Shown here piece by piece: positions 12,536 through 20,955 of a DNA stretch of 64,000 bases; within the stretch, counting starts at the first letter, position 1; the number at the start of each line of letters is the position of its first letter. This stretch comes from Nocardiopsis ansamitocini. GTDB lineage: Bacteria > Actinomycetota > Actinomycetes > Streptosporangiales > Streptosporangiaceae. Under the pieces are notes generated by a model. The model made no database searches, had not been told where the DNA came from, and saw only the letters and a list, made by a program, of their open reading frames with translations. The stretch lies in assembly GCF_030268225.1 (NCBI RefSeq), contig NZ_BSQG01000006.1, positions 101,607-165,606 of the forward strand, written 5' to 3'. The translations under genes and the position numbers were made by a program.

Positions 12536-14193
12536 GCCCGCTGAGTCTCTCGGTGCTCGCGGCCCCCGCGGTCATCACCGAACCTCCCGAGATCGACTAC
12601 GGCCTCTTGTCACCGATGCTGGTGGTCTTCGCGGTCGGTGTCATCGGGGTCGCCGTGGAGGCGTTCGCCCCCAAGGACAAGCGTCGGATCGTCCAGCTGT
12701 GGCTGGCCGGTCTGGGACTGCTCGCGGCATTCGTGCTGACCGTGCTCCAGGTCGGGGCGGTGACCGGGCCGGAGGCCGGGGTCGCGATCGCGTTCGGCAC
12801 CGTCATGGTGGACGGTCCGGCCCTGTTCTTCCAGGGCACCATCCTGGTGCTCGCCCTGGTCAGCCTCCTCTTGATCGCCGAACACCGCGACGGTGAGAGC
12901 GCCTTCGCCGCGCAGGCGGCCACCGTGCCGGGGAGCGGGGAGGAAGCCGAGCACCGCCTCGCCGGCTCCCAGCACACCGAGGTCTACCCGCTGGTGATGT
13001 TCGCGGTCCTCGGTATGCAGTTGTTCGTCTCCGCCGGCGACTTCCTCACCATGTTCATCGCTTTGGAAGTGATGAGCCTGCCGCTTTACCTGTTGTGCGG
13101 ACTCGCCCGCACGCGTCGTCTGTTCTCCCAGGAAGCCGCGCTCAAGTACTTCCTCCTGGGCGCGTTCTCCTCGGCGTTCTTCCTCTTCGGTATCGCCATG
13201 GTCTACGGCTACGCGGGCTCAGTGCAGTTCGGCGCGGTGCACGAGGCGATCGGCGCGGGCGGGGCCGGGACGATCGAGAACGGCGAGCCGCTGCTGCTCA
13301 TCGGGATCGCCCTGATCGCCGTGGGCCTGCTCTTCAAGGTCGGTGCGGTTCCCTTCCACAACTGGAAGCCCGACGTCTACCAGGGGGCCCCGACCCCGAT
13401 CACCGCGTTGATGGCCTCCTGCACGCTCGTCGCGGCCTTCGGCGCCCTGCTCCGGGTCTTCTACGTCGCCTTCGGCGGCGCGGTGTGGGAGTGGCGGCCG
13501 ATGATGTGGGTCGTGGCCATCCTCACCATGGTGGTGGCGGCGGCCATCGCGGTGACGCAGCGCGACGTCAAGCGCCTGCTGGCCTACTCCTCGGTGGTGC
13601 ACGCCGGCTTCATCCTGACCGCGGTCGTGGCAGCCAGCCCCGAGGGTCTGGCCGGCGCCATGTTCTATCTCGCCGCCTACGGTTTCACCACGATCGGCGC
13701 CTTCGCCGTTGTCACCCTGGTCCGTGCCCGCGAGGGCGGGGGCGAGGCGGGCGAGCTGGCTCAATGGGCCGGGCTCGGACGCACGTCCCCATTCCTGGCG
13801 TGCTCGCTGGCCCTGTTCCTGCTGGCGTTCGCCGGAATTCCGCTGACCAGCGGGTTCATCGGCAAGTTCGCGGTGTTCGAGGCAGCGGTCGCGGCTGGGG
13901 CCACCCCACTGGTGATCGTGGGTGTGCTCAGCAGCGCGGTGACCGCGTTCTTCTACGTGCGCATCATCGTGTTGATGTTCTTCGCCGACCCCGCGGAGAG
14001 CGCGCCCAAGGTGCTCAAGCCCGGAGCCCTCACGGGAACGGCGATCATCGTCGGTGTGGCCGCCACGCTGATCCTGGGCGTCTTCCCCGGACCGGTACTG
14101 GACAATCTGGTCCCGCAGCCGGTTCCCGAGGCGGTCAACGGTACACAACCTGCCGAAGCGGGGATGGTTCCGGGGGACATGTTCGTTCGGTAG
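12532..14193 (+). CDS. nuoN: NADH-quinone oxidoreductase subunit N
   Basis: This is the third antiporter-like subunit (553 aa) and the last nuo gene. Recognisable segments are FIALEVMSLPLYLLCGLAR and FKVGAVPFHNWKPDVYQGAP. The ATG overlaps the nuoM stop (ATGA). A charged loop of about 30 residues, containing GSGEEAEHRLAGS, follows the third helix. Downstream lies a strong ribosome-binding site for a 13-residue reading frame and then the polyprenyl synthase, which may be co-transcribed. Confidence 0.96.
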   Translation: MSPLSLSVLAAPAVITEPPEIDYGLLSPMLVVFAVGVIGVAVEAFAPKDKRRIVQLWLAGLGLLAAFVLTVLQVGAVTGPEAGVAIAFGTVMVDGPALFFQGTILVLALVSLLLIAEHRDGESAFAAQAATVPGSGEEAEHRLAGSQHTEVYPLVMFAVLGMQLFVSAGDFLTMFIALEVMSLPLYLLCGLARTRRLFSQEAALKYFLLGAFSSAFFLFGIAMVYGYAGSVQFGAVHEAIGAGGAGTIENGEPLLLIGIALIAVGLLFKVGAVPFHNWKPDVYQGAPTPITALMASCTLVAAFGALLRVFYVAFGGAVWEWRPMMWVVAILTMVVAAAIAVTQRDVKRLLAYSSVVHAGFILTAVVAASPEGLAGAMFYLAAYGFTTIGAFAVVTLVRAREGGGEAGELAQWAGLGRTSPFLACSLALFLLAFAGIPLTSGFIGKFAVFEAAVAAGATPLVIVGVLSSAVTAFFYVRIIVLMFFADPAESAPKVLKPGALTGTAIIVGVAATLILGVFPGPVLDNLVPQPVPEAVNGTQPAEAGMVPGDMFVR

Positions 14194-14207
14194 ACAGGAG
14201 GAATCCG

Positions 14208-14249
14208 ATGGCGGCTTTGGCGGTTGGGGCAGCGTCGGATAGCTTCTAG
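14208..14249 (+). CDS. possible 13-residue leader peptide
   Basis: An AGGAGGA ribosome-binding site at 14196-14202, just after the nuoN stop, stands 5 nt ahead of an ATG that opens a 13-codon frame (MAALAVGAASDSF, then TAG). The site is among the best Shine-Dalgarno matches in the window, yet serves no long gene. It could be a translated leader for the polyprenyl synthase 82 nt downstream, or a relic. I do not recognise the peptide. Confidence 0.35.
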   Translation: MAALAVGAASDSF

Positions 14250-14331
14250 ATCGGTTTATGTTCATCCCGAGAGCGCGCGGTACGTCCGATATGGGCATAT
14301 CGCGCGCCCTGCTGACAGGTGGAGCTTTCAG

Positions 14332-15336
14332 GTGAGCGGTGCTGTCCCGAGCGGGTTCCTGACCCTGCCGACCGTCGACGACGCGCTCGCCCAGGAGATT
14401 CAGGCGGATCTGGTACAAGTTGAGGACCTTCTCCGCGAGACGGTCGAGGCCAGCGATCCACTGCTGAACGAGGCGGCGGCGCACCTGCTGTCGGCCGGAG
14501 GCAAGCGGTTCCGGGCGACCCTGGTTCTGCTGGCGGCGCGTTTCGGCGACCCGAGTAACCCGCAGTTGATCCCGGCCGCGGCGGTCGTCGAGTTGACCCA
14601 CGTCGCCACGCTTTACCACGACGACGTCATGGACGAGGCGGAACTGCGCAGGGGCGAGGCCAGCGCCAATCGCCGCTGGGGAAACTCGATCGCCATCCTG
14701 ACCGGTGACTACGTCTTCGCCAGGGCCTCCGAGATGTTGGCCGACCTGGGAACCGACGCGGTGCGGTTGCAGGCCCAGACGTTCGGTCGACTGGTGCAGG
14801 GCCAGATCCTGGAGACCGCAGGGCCGAGGGGAGGGGTCGACCCCCTGGAGCACTACCTCCAGGTCATCGGGGACAAGACGGCTTCACTGATCGCTTCTTC
14901 GGGGCGTTTCGGGGCGATGTTCGGGGACGCCGACCCCAAGGTGATCGACACCATCACCAAGGCCTGCGACGCGCTCGGCATGGCGTTCCAGCTGTCCGAC
15001 GACATCCTGGACGTCGCCAGCGAGACCGATCAGTCCGGCAAGACCCCGGGAACCGACCTGCGTGAGGGGGTGCTGACGCTGCCGATGTTCTATGCGCTGC
15101 GCGACACCGCTCCCGAGCACGAGCGTCTGCGCTCCCTGCTGGGGCGTCCTCTCGACGACACCGAGGCGGAGGAAGCGCTCGGCCTGCTGCGCGCCCACCC
15201 GGCAATGCGCAGTGCCCGCACCTATCTGGAGGACTGGGCGAACAAGGCCCGGACCGAACTCGCCACGCTTCCGGCCGGGCCTGCGCGCGAAGCGTTCGAG
15301 GGGCTGTGCGACTACGTCATCGAGCGCAGCGGCTGA
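14332..15336 (+). CDS. trans-polyprenyl diphosphate synthase (menaquinone side chain)
   Basis: This is an isoprenyl diphosphate synthase (334 aa) that extends an allylic diphosphate with isopentenyl diphosphate. The first aspartate-rich motif is in YHDDVMDEAELRRGEAS and the second is QLSDDILD, with the downstream KTPGTDLREG typical of the family. The GTG start at 14332 has GGTGGAG about 8 nt upstream; longer starts extend into the leader and lack family similarity. Its place right after nuoN suggests it makes the long prenyl chain of menaquinone, the complex I electron acceptor. Chain length cannot be read with confidence, so hepta-, octa- or nonaprenyl products are all possible. Confidence 0.88.
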   Translation: MSGAVPSGFLTLPTVDDALAQEIQADLVQVEDLLRETVEASDPLLNEAAAHLLSAGGKRFRATLVLLAARFGDPSNPQLIPAAAVVELTHVATLYHDDVMDEAELRRGEASANRRWGNSIAILTGDYVFARASEMLADLGTDAVRLQAQTFGRLVQGQILETAGPRGGVDPLEHYLQVIGDKTASLIASSGRFGAMFGDADPKVIDTITKACDALGMAFQLSDDILDVASETDQSGKTPGTDLREGVLTLPMFYALRDTAPEHERLRSLLGRPLDDTEAEEALGLLRAHPAMRSARTYLEDWANKARTELATLPAGPAREAFEGLCDYVIERSG

Positions 15337-15354
15337 TCCACCCGGATGTACGAC

Positions 15355-15397
15355 GGCGCGGCCGGCGGGGAGCGACTCCCCGCCGGCCGCGCCGTTT
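15355..15397 (+). terminator. strong hairpin terminator after the polyprenyl synthase
   Basis: A perfect 18-bp stem (15355-15372 with 15376-15393) encloses a 3-nt loop and is followed by GTTT. It lies 18 nt past the stop codon and probably ends the nuo-polyprenyl synthase transcript. Confidence 0.8.
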
Positions 15398-15559
15398 CGG
15401 TAACCGCGATCCCCATTCTTTGCATATTCCGGGTAATGCCTGCGTCGTGCCCTGTCGGGCAAGTTGTCCTAACGGTGAGTAGTCTCATATGACTAAGGGT
15501 GATGATCGTTTGTGGGGTCATCAGGGGACAGCCGGTCGGAACGGGGAGTGTGATCAACC

Positions 15560-15985
15560 GTGGTGGGGCATCTGGGGGCACAGCAGCTAATCGGGCTTCG
15601 TCTGGTCGACGGCAAGGGGGTGAAAGTGGGGCGGATCGGCCAGGTCTACTTCGACGACCAGACCGACGTTCCCCGGTGGGTCACCGTGAGCCGGGGGATG
15701 TTTCGCCACGGCGAGAACTTCGTTCCCCTGCGGGGAGCCCAGGCCGTCGGCGACGCGCTACGGGTCCCTTTCGCCAAGGACCTGATCTCCACCGCGCCGA
15801 TCTTTCCCATCGACAAGCACATCTCGGTGGCCGACGAGGACCGGATCTACCGGCACTACGGGATCCAGCCCGACCCGCCCGAGCCGATGCCGACCCACTT
15901 CGCGCCGCGCGGCCGGCACGCCAAGGTACCCCAGCAGCCCCGGGGGCCCTTCGCCGCTCCGTCGTACGACCAGCCCCAGGTGTGA
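15560..15985 (+). CDS. PRC-barrel domain protein (short paralogue)
   Basis: This 141-residue protein has an N-terminal PRC-barrel-like domain (about residues 8-100) with GRIGQVYFDDQTDVPRWVTV and a Pro-rich tail. PRC barrels occur in ribosome-maturation and photosynthetic-reaction-centre proteins and in many stress proteins of unknown role. Residues 10-100 closely match the N-terminus of the next gene, so the two look like a tandem duplication. The GTG at 15560 was chosen; GTG at 15563 is an alternative. Function is unknown. Confidence 0.8.
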   Translation: MVGHLGAQQLIGLRLVDGKGVKVGRIGQVYFDDQTDVPRWVTVSRGMFRHGENFVPLRGAQAVGDALRVPFAKDLISTAPIFPIDKHISVADEDRIYRHYGIQPDPPEPMPTHFAPRGRHAKVPQQPRGPFAAPSYDQPQV

Positions 15986-15992
15986 GACGCCC

Positions 15993-16036
15993 GCGTGCGG
16001 CGCCGGCCACTGCTTCCGTGGTCCGGCGCCGCACGC
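15993..16036 (+). terminator. long GC-rich hairpin after the first PRC-barrel gene
   Basis: A 14-bp perfect stem (15993-16006 with 16023-16036) extends inward through CCAC/GTGG. There is no T-tract, which is usual for actinomycete terminators. Confidence 0.65.
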
Positions 16037-16199
16037 GACGGTCATGACTCCGTTCGTTCTGGGCATGGGTCGGGCAATTCGTGGATTCTCCGCAACTCGT
16101 CGGGTAGGGCGTACTCTGACCTGCTGTTACGACCGGTCCTGGTGGTGATGTCAGCAGGGACCGCCGCAGGCGGGACGACGATCAGGGGAGTTGATTTCC

Positions 16200-17168
16200 A
16201 TGGCACCGAAGCTCGAAGTCCGGGAGCTGATCGACCACCGACTGCTCGACCGCGAGGGCAGCAATGTCGGCAAGATCGGTCAGGTCTACTTCGACGACCA
16301 GACCCAGACTCCGAGGTGGGTCACCGTGCACACCGGCTTCTTCGGGATGCACGAGAGCTTCGTGCCGCTGGAAGGTGCACAAGCCGCGGGCGAGGACCTG
16401 ATGGTCCCCTTCGACAAGGACCTCATCAAGGACTCCCCGCGGTTCGAGGCGGGGCGGCACCTTTCCCGCGATGAAGAGGCCGAACTCTACCGCCACTACG
16501 GGGTCCGTCCCTCGGTGCCGGGCCAGCGCGCCGACACCGAAGGCGGTCGACACGCCAGTGGCGCACCCGCAGGAGTGAAGACGGCCGACACCGAGGGGAT
16601 GGCGGAGACGCCGGGCACGGCCGGGATCATCGACGAGGAGAGGACCGGGCCCGCCGGCACGGCGGGGACCGATGACATGGCCGCGATGCCGATGGCCGGG
16701 GCCGCCGACATGCGGGACGACGCCCACATGCGCGAAGACGCCCGCATGGGAGAGGCCGCCCGTGCCCGCGAGTCGGATTACGGCGACACCTTCATGACCC
16801 GCTCGGAAGAGCAGGCCCAGGTGGGAGTGGAGAGCCGGGAGAGCGGTCGGGCCCACGTGCACAAGTCAGTGGAGACCGAACACTTCGAACGCGATGTCCC
16901 GGTGACCCACGAGGAACTGCGGATCGAGCGCGAGCCGGTCACCGAGGCCGACATCGCCGCGGCCGATGCCCGGATCGAGGCCGACGACCAGGACATCATC
17001 CTGCACGAGGAGCGCGCGGTCGTCTCCAAGAAGACCGTCCCCGTGGAGAAGATCCGCATCTCCAAGGAGCAGGTGACCGAGGAGCAGCGGGTCCAGGGCG
17101 AACTGCGCAAGGAGCACATCGAGGTCGAGCGCGACGACGACGAGCCCGGATGGCGCGACGGCGCCTGA
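16200..17168 (+). CDS. PRC-barrel and DUF2382 (YsnF/AvaK-type) stress protein
   Basis: This 322-residue soluble protein has three parts. Residues 1-100 are a PRC barrel (GKIGQVYFDDQTQTPRWVTV) like that of the preceding gene. Residues 100-220 are a Met/Ala/Asp-rich low-complexity linker. Residues 220-320 are a DUF2382 domain, seen in FERDVPVTHEELRIEREPV and the repeated pattern of acidic and basic strands ending KEHIEVERDD. DUF2382 proteins (YsnF, AvaK) are linked to general stress or desiccation; the biochemical role is not known. The ATG at 16200 has AGGGGAG 9 nt upstream. Confidence 0.85.
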   Translation: MAPKLEVRELIDHRLLDREGSNVGKIGQVYFDDQTQTPRWVTVHTGFFGMHESFVPLEGAQAAGEDLMVPFDKDLIKDSPRFEAGRHLSRDEEAELYRHYGVRPSVPGQRADTEGGRHASGAPAGVKTADTEGMAETPGTAGIIDEERTGPAGTAGTDDMAAMPMAGAADMRDDAHMREDARMGEAARARESDYGDTFMTRSEEQAQVGVESRESGRAHVHKSVETEHFERDVPVTHEELRIEREPVTEADIAAADARIEADDQDIILHEERAVVSKKTVPVEKIRISKEQVTEEQRVQGELRKEHIEVERDDDEPGWRDGA

Positions 17169-17180
17169 CCGTCCGTCCGC

Positions 17181-17212
17181 GGGGCCGGGGCCTGGTCGGT
17201 GGCCCCGACCCC
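17181..17212. terminator. bidirectional hairpin between convergent genes
   Basis: A 12-bp stem (17181-17192 with 17201-17212, one mismatch) and an 8-nt loop lie between the PRC/DUF2382 gene and the convergent rarD. It could serve both. Confidence 0.6.
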
Positions 17213-17223
17213 GGGACACGGGA

Positions 17224-18168
17224 TCAGCGCCGTTCCACGGTGATCTCCGCGGGCTCCTCCGGAACGGGATCGGTGTGCACCGCCGCTGTCTTGAGCGGCC
17301 GGGTGTGCCGGATCATGTCCACGGCGAACAGCGCCAGGGCCGCCCACACGATCGAGAACCCGATCCATCGGCCAGGCGACATCGTCTCGTTGAAGATCAG
17401 CCAGGCAACCAGGAACTGCAGCACCGGCGCGATGAACTGCAACAGTCCGACCAGGCTGAGCGGAATCCGATGCGCCGCAGAACCGAACAGCATCAGCGGG
17501 ACCGCGGTGACCAGCCCGGCACCGGCCAGGAGCGCCGAGTGGGCCGGTGAGATGCTCAGGAACGTCCCGGTTCCGTCGACCTCCAGGAACACCGCGAACG
17601 CCAACGCGGGCAGGAACAGTACGGCGGTCTCGACGGTGAGGCTCTCGACCCCGTCCAGACGCACGAACTTCTTCACCAGCCCGTAGAAGGCGAAGCTCAG
17701 GGCCATGGTGAGGGCCATCCACGGCAGCGACCCGTAGTCGACGGCCAAGACGACGACGGCGACGCCGCCCAGCGCGACGGCCACCCACTGGGTGACCCGC
17801 AGCCGTTCGGAGAACACCAGGACCCCCATGGAGACGCTCACCAGGGGGTTGATGAAGTAGGCCAGCGCTGCCTGGAGAGTGTTTCCACTGTTCACGGCGT
17901 AGATGAAAACGCCCCAGTTGAGTGCGATCAGTACTGCCGCCAAGGTGAGCAACAGCATCTGTCTGGGGCTGCGCAGTACCCCTAGGACCCATCGCCAGTG
18001 CCGTCGTGCCGCGAGCACCACCAGGACGACGACGAGCGACCAGATCATCCGTTGGGCGAGGATCTCCAGCGACCCCGAGGGGGAGACCAACGGCCAGTAG
18101 AGGGGGACGATGCCCCACAGCAGGTAGGCGCTCACCCCGTAAGCGACGCCCTTATTGAGTTCAGACAC
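17224..18168 (-). CDS. rarD: RarD-type EamA/DMT transporter
   Basis: This is an integral membrane protein of the drug/metabolite transporter superfamily (314 aa, about ten helices in two EamA repeats). The start GVAYGVSAYLLWGIVPLYWP is typical of RarD, a family named for chloramphenicol sensitivity; the natural substrate is not established. The initiator is a GTG with no Shine-Dalgarno sequence. A -10-like TAATCT ends 7 nt upstream, so the mRNA may be leaderless. The gene is convergent with the PRC/DUF2382 gene and divergent from msrA. Confidence 0.88.
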   Translation of the reverse strand: MSELNKGVAYGVSAYLLWGIVPLYWPLVSPSGSLEILAQRMIWSLVVVLVVLAARRHWRWVLGVLRSPRQMLLLTLAAVLIALNWGVFIYAVNSGNTLQAALAYFINPLVSVSMGVLVFSERLRVTQWVAVALGGVAVVVLAVDYGSLPWMALTMALSFAFYGLVKKFVRLDGVESLTVETAVLFLPALAFAVFLEVDGTGTFLSISPAHSALLAGAGLVTAVPLMLFGSAAHRIPLSLVGLLQFIAPVLQFLVAWLIFNETMSPGRWIGFSIVWAALALFAVDMIRHTRPLKTAAVHTDPVPEEPAEITVERR

Positions 18169-18175
18169 ATGATTC

Positions 18176-18181
18176 AGATTA
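18176..18181 (-). promoter_or_regulatory. -10 element, probable leaderless rarD promoter
   Basis: On the minus strand TAATCT ends 7 nt before the rarD GTG. It sits in an AT-rich island (about 18165-18240) that stands out from the GC-rich surroundings. No clear -35 was found. Confidence 0.45.
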
Positions 18182-18422
18182 TTGGAATTATCGTGCTATG
18201 AGTAATTAATTTTGCTTAAGTGTTCTCTTTAGTGCGGAATAGGGAGACGCAGGTCACCGGGTTCGACGAAACGCTGTTGCCGTCGTGCGTCCCACCAGAA
18301 GGAGGACCGTTCCCGAGAGGTGTTTCCGGTTCGGCGGATCACGTGGCCCCGGGCAGCGGCCCGGACCGCTCCGGGCCGTCTCCGCGCGGCGCCGTGCGCG
18401 TGGGCGCGGTGGACAGCCCGAC

Positions 18423-18428
18423 TAGGCT
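18423..18428 (+). promoter_or_regulatory. -10 element, probable leaderless msrA promoter
   Basis: TAGGCT ends 6 nt before the msrA ATG and there is no Shine-Dalgarno sequence in between. This places the transcription start at or next to the ATG. Confidence 0.45.
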
Positions 18429-18434
18429 GAAAGC

Positions 18435-19103
18435 ATGTTCGGGTTCATGAAGAAAACGATGGTCGACCAGGCCGACGCGTTGTCCGGTCGGGACACGCGG
18501 ATGCCGGTTCCCGATCACCACGAGGTCCTCGACACCCCGCCGGCCGGCCCGTACCCCGAGGGCGCCCAGATCGCCGAGTTCGGCATGGGGTGCTTCTGGG
18601 GCGTCGAACGGATCTTCTGGCGTCTGGGGCAGCAGAACGGCATCATCACCACGGCCGTGGGCTACGCGGGCGGGTACACCGCCAACCCCACCTACGAGGA
18701 GGTCTGTAGCGGGCGGACAGGTCACACCGAGGCGGTACGCGTTGTCTTCGACCCACGCCTCACCTCCTACGAAGACCTGCTCAAGGTTTTTTGGGAGGGG
18801 CACGACCCCACCCAGGGAATGCGTCAGGGCAACGACGCCGGCACCCAGTACCGCTCGATGATCCTCTACCGCGGCGAGGACCAGCGCAAGGCCGCGGAAG
18901 CGACGCGCGACGCCTTCCAGCCGGCCCTGACGTCGTCGGGATACGGGCCCATCACCACCGAGATCGTGCCGGCGGGCGAGTTCTACTTCGCCGAGCCCTA
19001 CCACCAGCAGTACCTGTCCGATGCCAAGAACCCCAACGGTTACTGCGGTGTCGGCGGCACGGGTGCGGTCTGCCCGATCGGGGTGGCGCGCACCGACGGA
19101 TAG
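18435..19103 (+). CDS. msrA: peptide-methionine (S)-S-oxide reductase MsrA
   Basis: This cytosolic repair enzyme (222 aa) reduces methionine-S-sulfoxide in proteins with thioredoxin. The catalytic cysteine is in [13 protein letters not shown] near residue 57. The resolving cysteines are in [13 protein letters not shown] near the C-terminus. The first 45 residues before the core are typical of the longer actinobacterial and enteric forms. The ATG start appears leaderless (see the -10 element). Confidence 0.95.
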   Translation: MFGFMKKTMVDQADALSGRDTRMPVPDHHEVLDTPPAGPYPEGAQIAEFGMGCFWGVERIFWRLGQQNGIITTAVGYAGGYTANPTYEEVCSGRTGHTEAVRVVFDPRLTSYEDLLKVFWEGHDPTQGMRQGNDAGTQYRSMILYRGEDQRKAAEATRDAFQPALTSSGYGPITTEIVPAGEFYFAEPYHQQYLSDAKNPNGYCGVGGTGAVCPIGVARTDG

Positions 19104-19108
19104 CCCCT

Positions 19109-19154
19109 TGCGCCGTCCGGCCGGTACCCGTCCTCGACGGTGGCGGACGGCGCA
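19109..19154 (+). terminator. hairpin after msrA
   Basis: An 11-bp perfect stem (19109-19119 with 19144-19154) begins 6 nt after the msrA stop. There is no T-tract. Confidence 0.5.
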
Positions 19155-19199
19155 GGATCGGGAAGGGCGCCACGAGGGCCGGTACGGGCCGTTGCCAGT

Positions 19200-19496
19200 G
19201 CGATCGTAACGACAGCGATGCTCTGCTGCGCGTTGGCGTGCCGGGCCCAAGTGGTTGTCACGTCCAACCTGCGTGATTTTCCCCGATCCGCACTTGCCGA
19301 CTGGGATGTCCATGCCAGGAGCCCGGACGATTTCATCGTGGACCAGATCCACCTGGATCGTAAAGTCGTGTGGTCCTGCGTCCGCCAGATCGCCGGCTCG
19401 TGGCGCAACCCTCCTGGAACGGTTGACGACGTCCTGTCACGTCTGGAACGAAGCGGATTACTTCGAGCCGTGGCCGAACTACAGTCGGGTGAATAG
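19200..19496 (+). pseudogene. remnant of a PIN-domain (VapC-like) toxin
   Basis: The frame encodes a convincing C-terminal half of a PIN_3-type toxin: ALACRAQVVVTSNLRDFP, then a helix with HARSPDDFIVDQI, then NPPGTVDDVLSRLERSGLL and a TAG stop. The N-terminal half with the first acidic active-site residues is missing. Upstream sequence shows no similarity, apart from a short DRNDSDAL reading in another frame at 19202-19225, which hints at a frameshift. No antitoxin lies nearby. It is best read as a decayed toxin-antitoxin locus in the 567-nt space between msrA and the DUF89 gene. Confidence 0.6.
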
Positions 19497-19670
19497 ACGC
19501 CCCTGCTGACAGTGTCGGTACGAACAGAGGGCCCTGCGGTGAGGAACCGGGTGGTCTCGTGCCGACAGGGGCGATCAGGGTCGCCGCGCCCGCGTGTTCC
19601 GTCGGCCCGGCCGGTGCCGGCGATAGCGTCGGCTCGTCGCCTTTCGACTACGAGAACCGGTGGAGGGACC

Positions 19671-20873
19671 ATGCCCGACGCGACGCCCACGCCCCCTGGT
19701 CCGGCCGAGATCCCCGACGACGCTTCGGTGATCACCAGTGACGTCCCCGGCTCGTTCGCCTGGCGGGTGATGCGCGAACGCAACCCCGCCCTGGTCCGCA
19801 AGGTGCGCGACGCCTTCCCGTTCTCCCCCGAACGGCGGGACCGCTTCGCGGCGCTGCTGGACCAACTCGACGTCGGCGTCGTCGAGCCGATCGGCGCGGA
19901 CGCACACGACCACCGGTCCTGGCAGGACTGGGGAATCGCCCGCCACATCGGGACGTCCCTGCTGCACGCCCCGTTCCTGTGGGCGGAAAGCTATTTCTAC
20001 CGGCTCCTTCTGGACGCCTCCGGATACTTCGGCCCCGGCCCCTGGAGGGGCGTCGACCCCTTCGCCCCGTTCAAACGGGCCGAGCTGGCCGGCCCCGAAA
20101 CCGCCGCCGAGATCCGGGCACTGGACACCCTCACCGGGCTGGACCCGCGGGAGCGAGCCGACGTCCTGCTCCGGTCGTCGCTGTGGGGGAACCGAGCCGA
20201 CCTCAGCTTCCAGGAGGGGGCCCACGGCGTGGACGCCGAGAAGTCCCGTCTGGTCGCCGACGCCACCGAACGCTTCTGGAACCTGCTCGACGAGGGTTCC
20301 GGCGGACGGGTCTGCCTGGTGGCCGACAACGCCGGCCGGGAACTGTTGCCCGACCTGGTGCTGCTCGACGACCTCCTGGCCACGGGGCGCGCGTCCGAGG
20401 TCGTGCTGCACGTCAAGCCGCACCCGTACTACGTTTCCGACGCGACCACGGCCGATGTCCTCGACTCGCTGCGCCACCTGTGTGCTCGTGAAGGACAGGC
20501 GTACGACGTGGGAACGCGGCTGTGGCGCGCCATGGAACAGGGCCGCCTGCGTGTGCGGGCGCACGCGTTCTCCTGCGCGCCGCTGCCCTATCAGGAGATG
20601 CCCGAGGACCTCGCGGCCGACTTCGCCGCGGCCTCGCTGACGATCATGAAGGGCGACCTGAACTACCGGCGCCTGGTCGGCGATCGCTACTGGGCGCCGA
20701 CGACGTCCTTCGCCACCGCCACCGGCTACTTCCCCGGTCCGGTCGCCGCGTTGCGCACCCTCAAGTCCGACGTCGTGACGGGGTTGGATCGGGCGACAGT
20801 GGCCGCTCTGGACGAAAGCGGCCCGGCCTGGCGCTCCAGTGGAACCCACGCCCTCGTGCAGCTCCGGGGGTAG
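19671..20873 (+). CDS. ARMT1/DUF89-family damage-control phosphatase-like protein
   Basis: This 400-residue soluble protein belongs to DUF89/ARMT1, metal-dependent phosphatases thought to clear damaged sugar phosphates. Family motifs are LVADNAGRELLPDLVLLDDL near residue 217 and IMKGDLNYRRLVGD near residue 325, which supply the metal-binding Asp and Asn. The ATG at 19671 follows GGTGGAGGGACC. A longer in-frame start at 19512 was rejected for lack of homology and poor composition. The substrate in bacteria is unknown. Confidence 0.82.
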   Translation: MPDATPTPPGPAEIPDDASVITSDVPGSFAWRVMRERNPALVRKVRDAFPFSPERRDRFAALLDQLDVGVVEPIGADAHDHRSWQDWGIARHIGTSLLHAPFLWAESYFYRLLLDASGYFGPGPWRGVDPFAPFKRAELAGPETAAEIRALDTLTGLDPRERADVLLRSSLWGNRADLSFQEGAHGVDAEKSRLVADATERFWNLLDEGSGGRVCLVADNAGRELLPDLVLLDDLLATGRASEVVLHVKPHPYYVSDATTADVLDSLRHLCAREGQAYDVGTRLWRAMEQGRLRVRAHAFSCAPLPYQEMPEDLAADFAAASLTIMKGDLNYRRLVGDRYWAPTTSFATATGYFPGPVAALRTLKSDVVTGLDRATVAALDESGPAWRSSGTHALVQLRG

Positions 20874-20898
20874 TGGGGGCCGGCGCACCCCCGGAAAG

Positions 20899-20946
20899 GG
20901 CGGGCGGCCCCGATACGTGGTCGCGCCAGGGGCGGGGCCGCCCGCC
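20899..20946. terminator. bidirectional terminator between convergent genes
   Basis: A 14-bp perfect GC stem (20899-20912 with 20933-20946) sits between the DUF89 gene and the convergent MerR-family gene. Confidence 0.7.
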
Positions 20947-20955
20947 TCCCGGTTC

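Noticed and set aside
19512-19670. 53-codon N-terminal extension of the DUF89 protein
   Set aside because: No homology and low-complexity Arg/Pro/Ser composition; ATG 19671 has a good ribosome-binding site.
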